Shown here piece by piece: positions 5,083-6,428 of a DNA stretch of 6,428 nucleotides; positions within the stretch are counted from its first letter, which is position 1; the number at the start of each line of letters is the position of its first letter. The translations under genes and the position numbers were made by a program. The notes beneath the pieces were generated by a model. That model did not search any database and was not told the DNA's origin. It saw only the letters and a list, made by a program, of their open reading frames with translations. The DNA is taken from assembly GCA_964487455.1 (NCBI GenBank), contig CAZARE010000286.1, forward strand, positions 1 through 6,428, read 5' to 3'. The DNA is from DASWJZ01 sp964487455. Lineage in GTDB: Bacteria; Pseudomonadota; Alphaproteobacteria; Rhizobiales; Afifellaceae.

Positions 5083-5868
5083 ATGGCTCGTTCGGCGATC
5101 CTCAACGTCATGGTGGCCGCAGCGGTCAAGGCGGCGCGCCGGCTGGCGCATGACTTCGGCGAGGTCGAGAACCTGCAAGTCTCGCGCAAGGGGCCGGCTG
5201 ATTTCGTCTCGGCCGCCGACCAGCGCGCGGAAGAGACGATCCGCGCGGAGCTCGAGCGCGTCCGGCCCGGCTACAGCTTCCTGATGGAGGAATCCGGCGA
5301 GGCGATCGGGCGTGACCGCCAGCACCGCTGGATCGTCGATCCGCTCGACGGGACCACGAACTTCCTGCACGGCATTCCGCAGTTCGCCATCTCGATCGCC
5401 TTGGAACGGCAGGGGCGCCTCGCGGCCGCCGTCGTCTACGATCCGATCGCCGACGAGCTTTTTACGGCGGAGCGCGGCAGCGGCGCCTTCCTGAACGATC
5501 GGCGGCTGCGCGTGGCGAGCCGCCAGAACATGGCCGATGCCGTCGTCGCGACCGGATTGCCGTTCAAGGGTCACGGCGACCATCCGGCCCACCTGAAGGA
5601 GCTGGCGGCCGTCATGCCGGCGGTTGCCGGCGTGCGGCGCTTCGGGGCTGCGTCGCTCGATCTCGCCTGGGTTGCGGCGGGGCGGTTCGACGGCTTCTGG
5701 GAGCACGACCTCTCGCCGTGGGACATGGCGGCCGGCATTCTTCTGGTGCGCGAGGCGGGGGGCTACGTCACCGACCTGAAGGGTGGCGAGGCCATCTTTC
5801 AGTCCGGTGGCGTGATCGCGGGCAACGAGGCCATTCACAGCCAGCTTCTGGCGCTCATCCGGGCCTAG
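5083..5868 (+). CDS. suhB: Inositol-1-monophosphatase family protein SuhB
   Basis: A Mg-dependent, lithium-sensitive-type sugar phosphatase that hydrolyses inositol-1-phosphate. In E. coli SuhB also affects rRNA transcription and ribosome maturation. The protein is 261 aa, typical. Metal ligands are recognisable: the LMEESGE segment (67-73) supplies the Glu, WIVDPLDGTTNFLHGIP (83-99) supplies Asp86 and Asp89, and SPWDMAAGILLVREAGG (211-227) supplies Asp214. The FVSAADQRAEE segment (41-51) is the usual N-terminal helix. Met replaces the Gly commonly seen before the EES; I recall this as usual in rhizobial members. ATG 5083 gives the family N-terminus (MARSAILNVMVAAAVKAARR), but no Shine-Dalgarno precedes it; instead there is a CCTCCT (5072-5077). 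It lies 90 nt after efp in the same direction, so it is possibly co-transcribed or coupled. True substrate and any role in RNA metabolism are not visible from sequence. Confidence 0.95.
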   Translation: MARSAILNVMVAAAVKAARRLAHDFGEVENLQVSRKGPADFVSAADQRAEETIRAELERVRPGYSFLMEESGEAIGRDRQHRWIVDPLDGTTNFLHGIPQFAISIALERQGRLAAAVVYDPIADELFTAERGSGAFLNDRRLRVASRQNMADAVVATGLPFKGHGDHPAHLKELAAVMPAVAGVRRFGAASLDLAWVAAGRFDGFWEHDLSPWDMAAGILLVREAGGYVTDLKGGEAIFQSGGVIAGNEAIHSQLLALIRA

Positions 5869-5940
5869 CGCGCCTTTCGCTTCCATCGGCGGGCCGAAAC
5901 GCGCTACAAAATCCCAAGTGCGCCGAGTTCGGGGAGATCG

Positions 5941-6428
5941 ATGGCACGCGACTTCGACCCCTATATGCTTTCCAGTCCGCGGATCTTCCTGGTCAGGATG
6001 GTCATCTTCCTGATCATCGCCGGGTTCGTCCCGCTGGTCCTTTACCGGGAAGTGGCGACCGCGTTCATGCACAATCCGGGACTGAACGGGCTGATCGTCG
6101 GCGTGCTCGTGGTGGGCATCGCGCTGGCGATGCGCAATGTCGTCGGCCTCATCCCGGAAATTCGCTGGGTCAATTCCTTCCGCCGCAGGGAAACAAGCTT
6201 CGAGCAGGCGCCCCCCAAGCTGGTCGCGCCGATGGCGTCCCTGCTTCGCGACCATGCCGAGAGCTTCATGTTGTCCACATCCACGTGGCGGTCGATTCTC
6301 GACTCCATCGCGACGCGGCTCGACGAGAACCGCGAAATCCTGCGCTATCTGGCCGGCCTGCTCGTCTTCCTCGGACTTCTTGGAACGTTCTGGGGGCTGG
6401 TGACGACGGTCAGCTCGATCGGCAGCAC
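5941..6428 (+). CDS. MotA/TolQ/ExbB-type inner membrane protein, 5' part
   Basis: The gene runs off the end of the window; 162 codons are visible from the ATG at 5941, with GGAG at 5933-5936 four nt upstream. Predicted membrane segments are at about residues 15-35 (IFLVRMVIFLIIAGFVPLVL), 50-70 (GLIVGVLVVGIALAM onward) and 137-157. The last contains GLLGTFWGLVTTVSSIG, close to the MotA/TolQ/ExbB proton-channel signature, where members form a pentameric stator driven by proton flow. Between segments two and three is a basic, probably cytoplasmic region (RRRETSFEQAPP, then LDSIATRLDENREILRY). Two hydrophobic segments before the signature region differ from the single N-terminal segment of ExbB and TolQ. 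I recall proteins of this kind beside suhB in rhizobia, often followed by an OmpA-type peptidoglycan-binding gene; that gene would lie outside the window. The 72-nt gap after suhB has only a weak possible -10 (TACAAA at 5905-5910). Confidence 0.8.
   Translation, partial: MARDFDPYMLSSPRIFLVRMVIFLIIAGFVPLVLYREVATAFMHNPGLNGLIVGVLVVGIALAMRNVVGLIPEIRWVNSFRRRETSFEQAPPKLVAPMASLLRDHAESFMLSTSTWRSILDSIATRLDENREILRYLAGLLVFLGLLGTFWGLVTTVSSIGS

Noticed and set aside
4102..6255. A 717-codon open frame on the minus strand opposite purK, efp, suhB and the membrane protein gene.
   Set aside because: It runs antisense to well-recognised genes, is rich in Arg, His and Gly as expected of a GC-rich shadow frame, matches no family I know and translates the intergenic hairpin repeat.

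Overview
The window looks like chromosomal housekeeping DNA from an alphaproteobacterium, most probably of the Rhizobiales (Hyphomicrobiales). The evidence is the very high GC content, the gene neighbourhoods (ydcH-type genes beside purE-purK; efp, suhB and a MotA/TolQ/ExbB-type membrane protein in a row) and two kinds of intergenic palindrome that I recall as typical of that order. The order assignment is inference; no rRNA or other phylogenetic marker is present.

Layout. Positions 1-259 hold the 3' end of zapA (cell division). An AMP-forming acyl-CoA synthetase follows 28 nt later (288-1931) and is probably co-transcribed. Positions 1932-2070, between convergent genes, hold three consecutive inverted repeats: a GC hairpin that probably terminates both ways, an 18-bp perfect palindrome and a Rhizobiales-type interspersed palindrome. 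A small YdcH-family (DUF465) gene lies on the minus strand (2071-2253). A second YdcH-family gene lies divergently on the plus strand (2420-2644), with candidate promoters between them. Then come purE (2757-3266) and purK (3256-4353), overlapping by 11 nt, which convert AIR to CAIR in purine synthesis. efp (4429-4992, translation elongation factor P) and suhB (5083-5868, inositol-monophosphatase family) follow, separated by 90 nt that carry a C-rich/G-rich hairpin and a 27-codon open frame in phase with both genes. The window ends inside a MotA/TolQ/ExbB-type membrane protein gene (5941 to the end).

The genes do not form a single pathway. The only clear functional unit is purE-purK. No mobile element, CRISPR array, tRNA, rRNA, toxin-antitoxin pair or defence system is visible, and no stretch over 300 bases lacks a gene. 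I do not see an undescribed multi-gene system. The points most worth a second look are the efp-suhB junction (no Shine-Dalgarno for suhB, an in-phase mini-ORF and a possible alternative RNA pairing), the divergent YdcH pair, and the palindrome cluster at 1950-2043. Several very long minus-strand open frames, including one of about 2.15 kb at 4102-6255, are GC-driven shadows and are not annotated.
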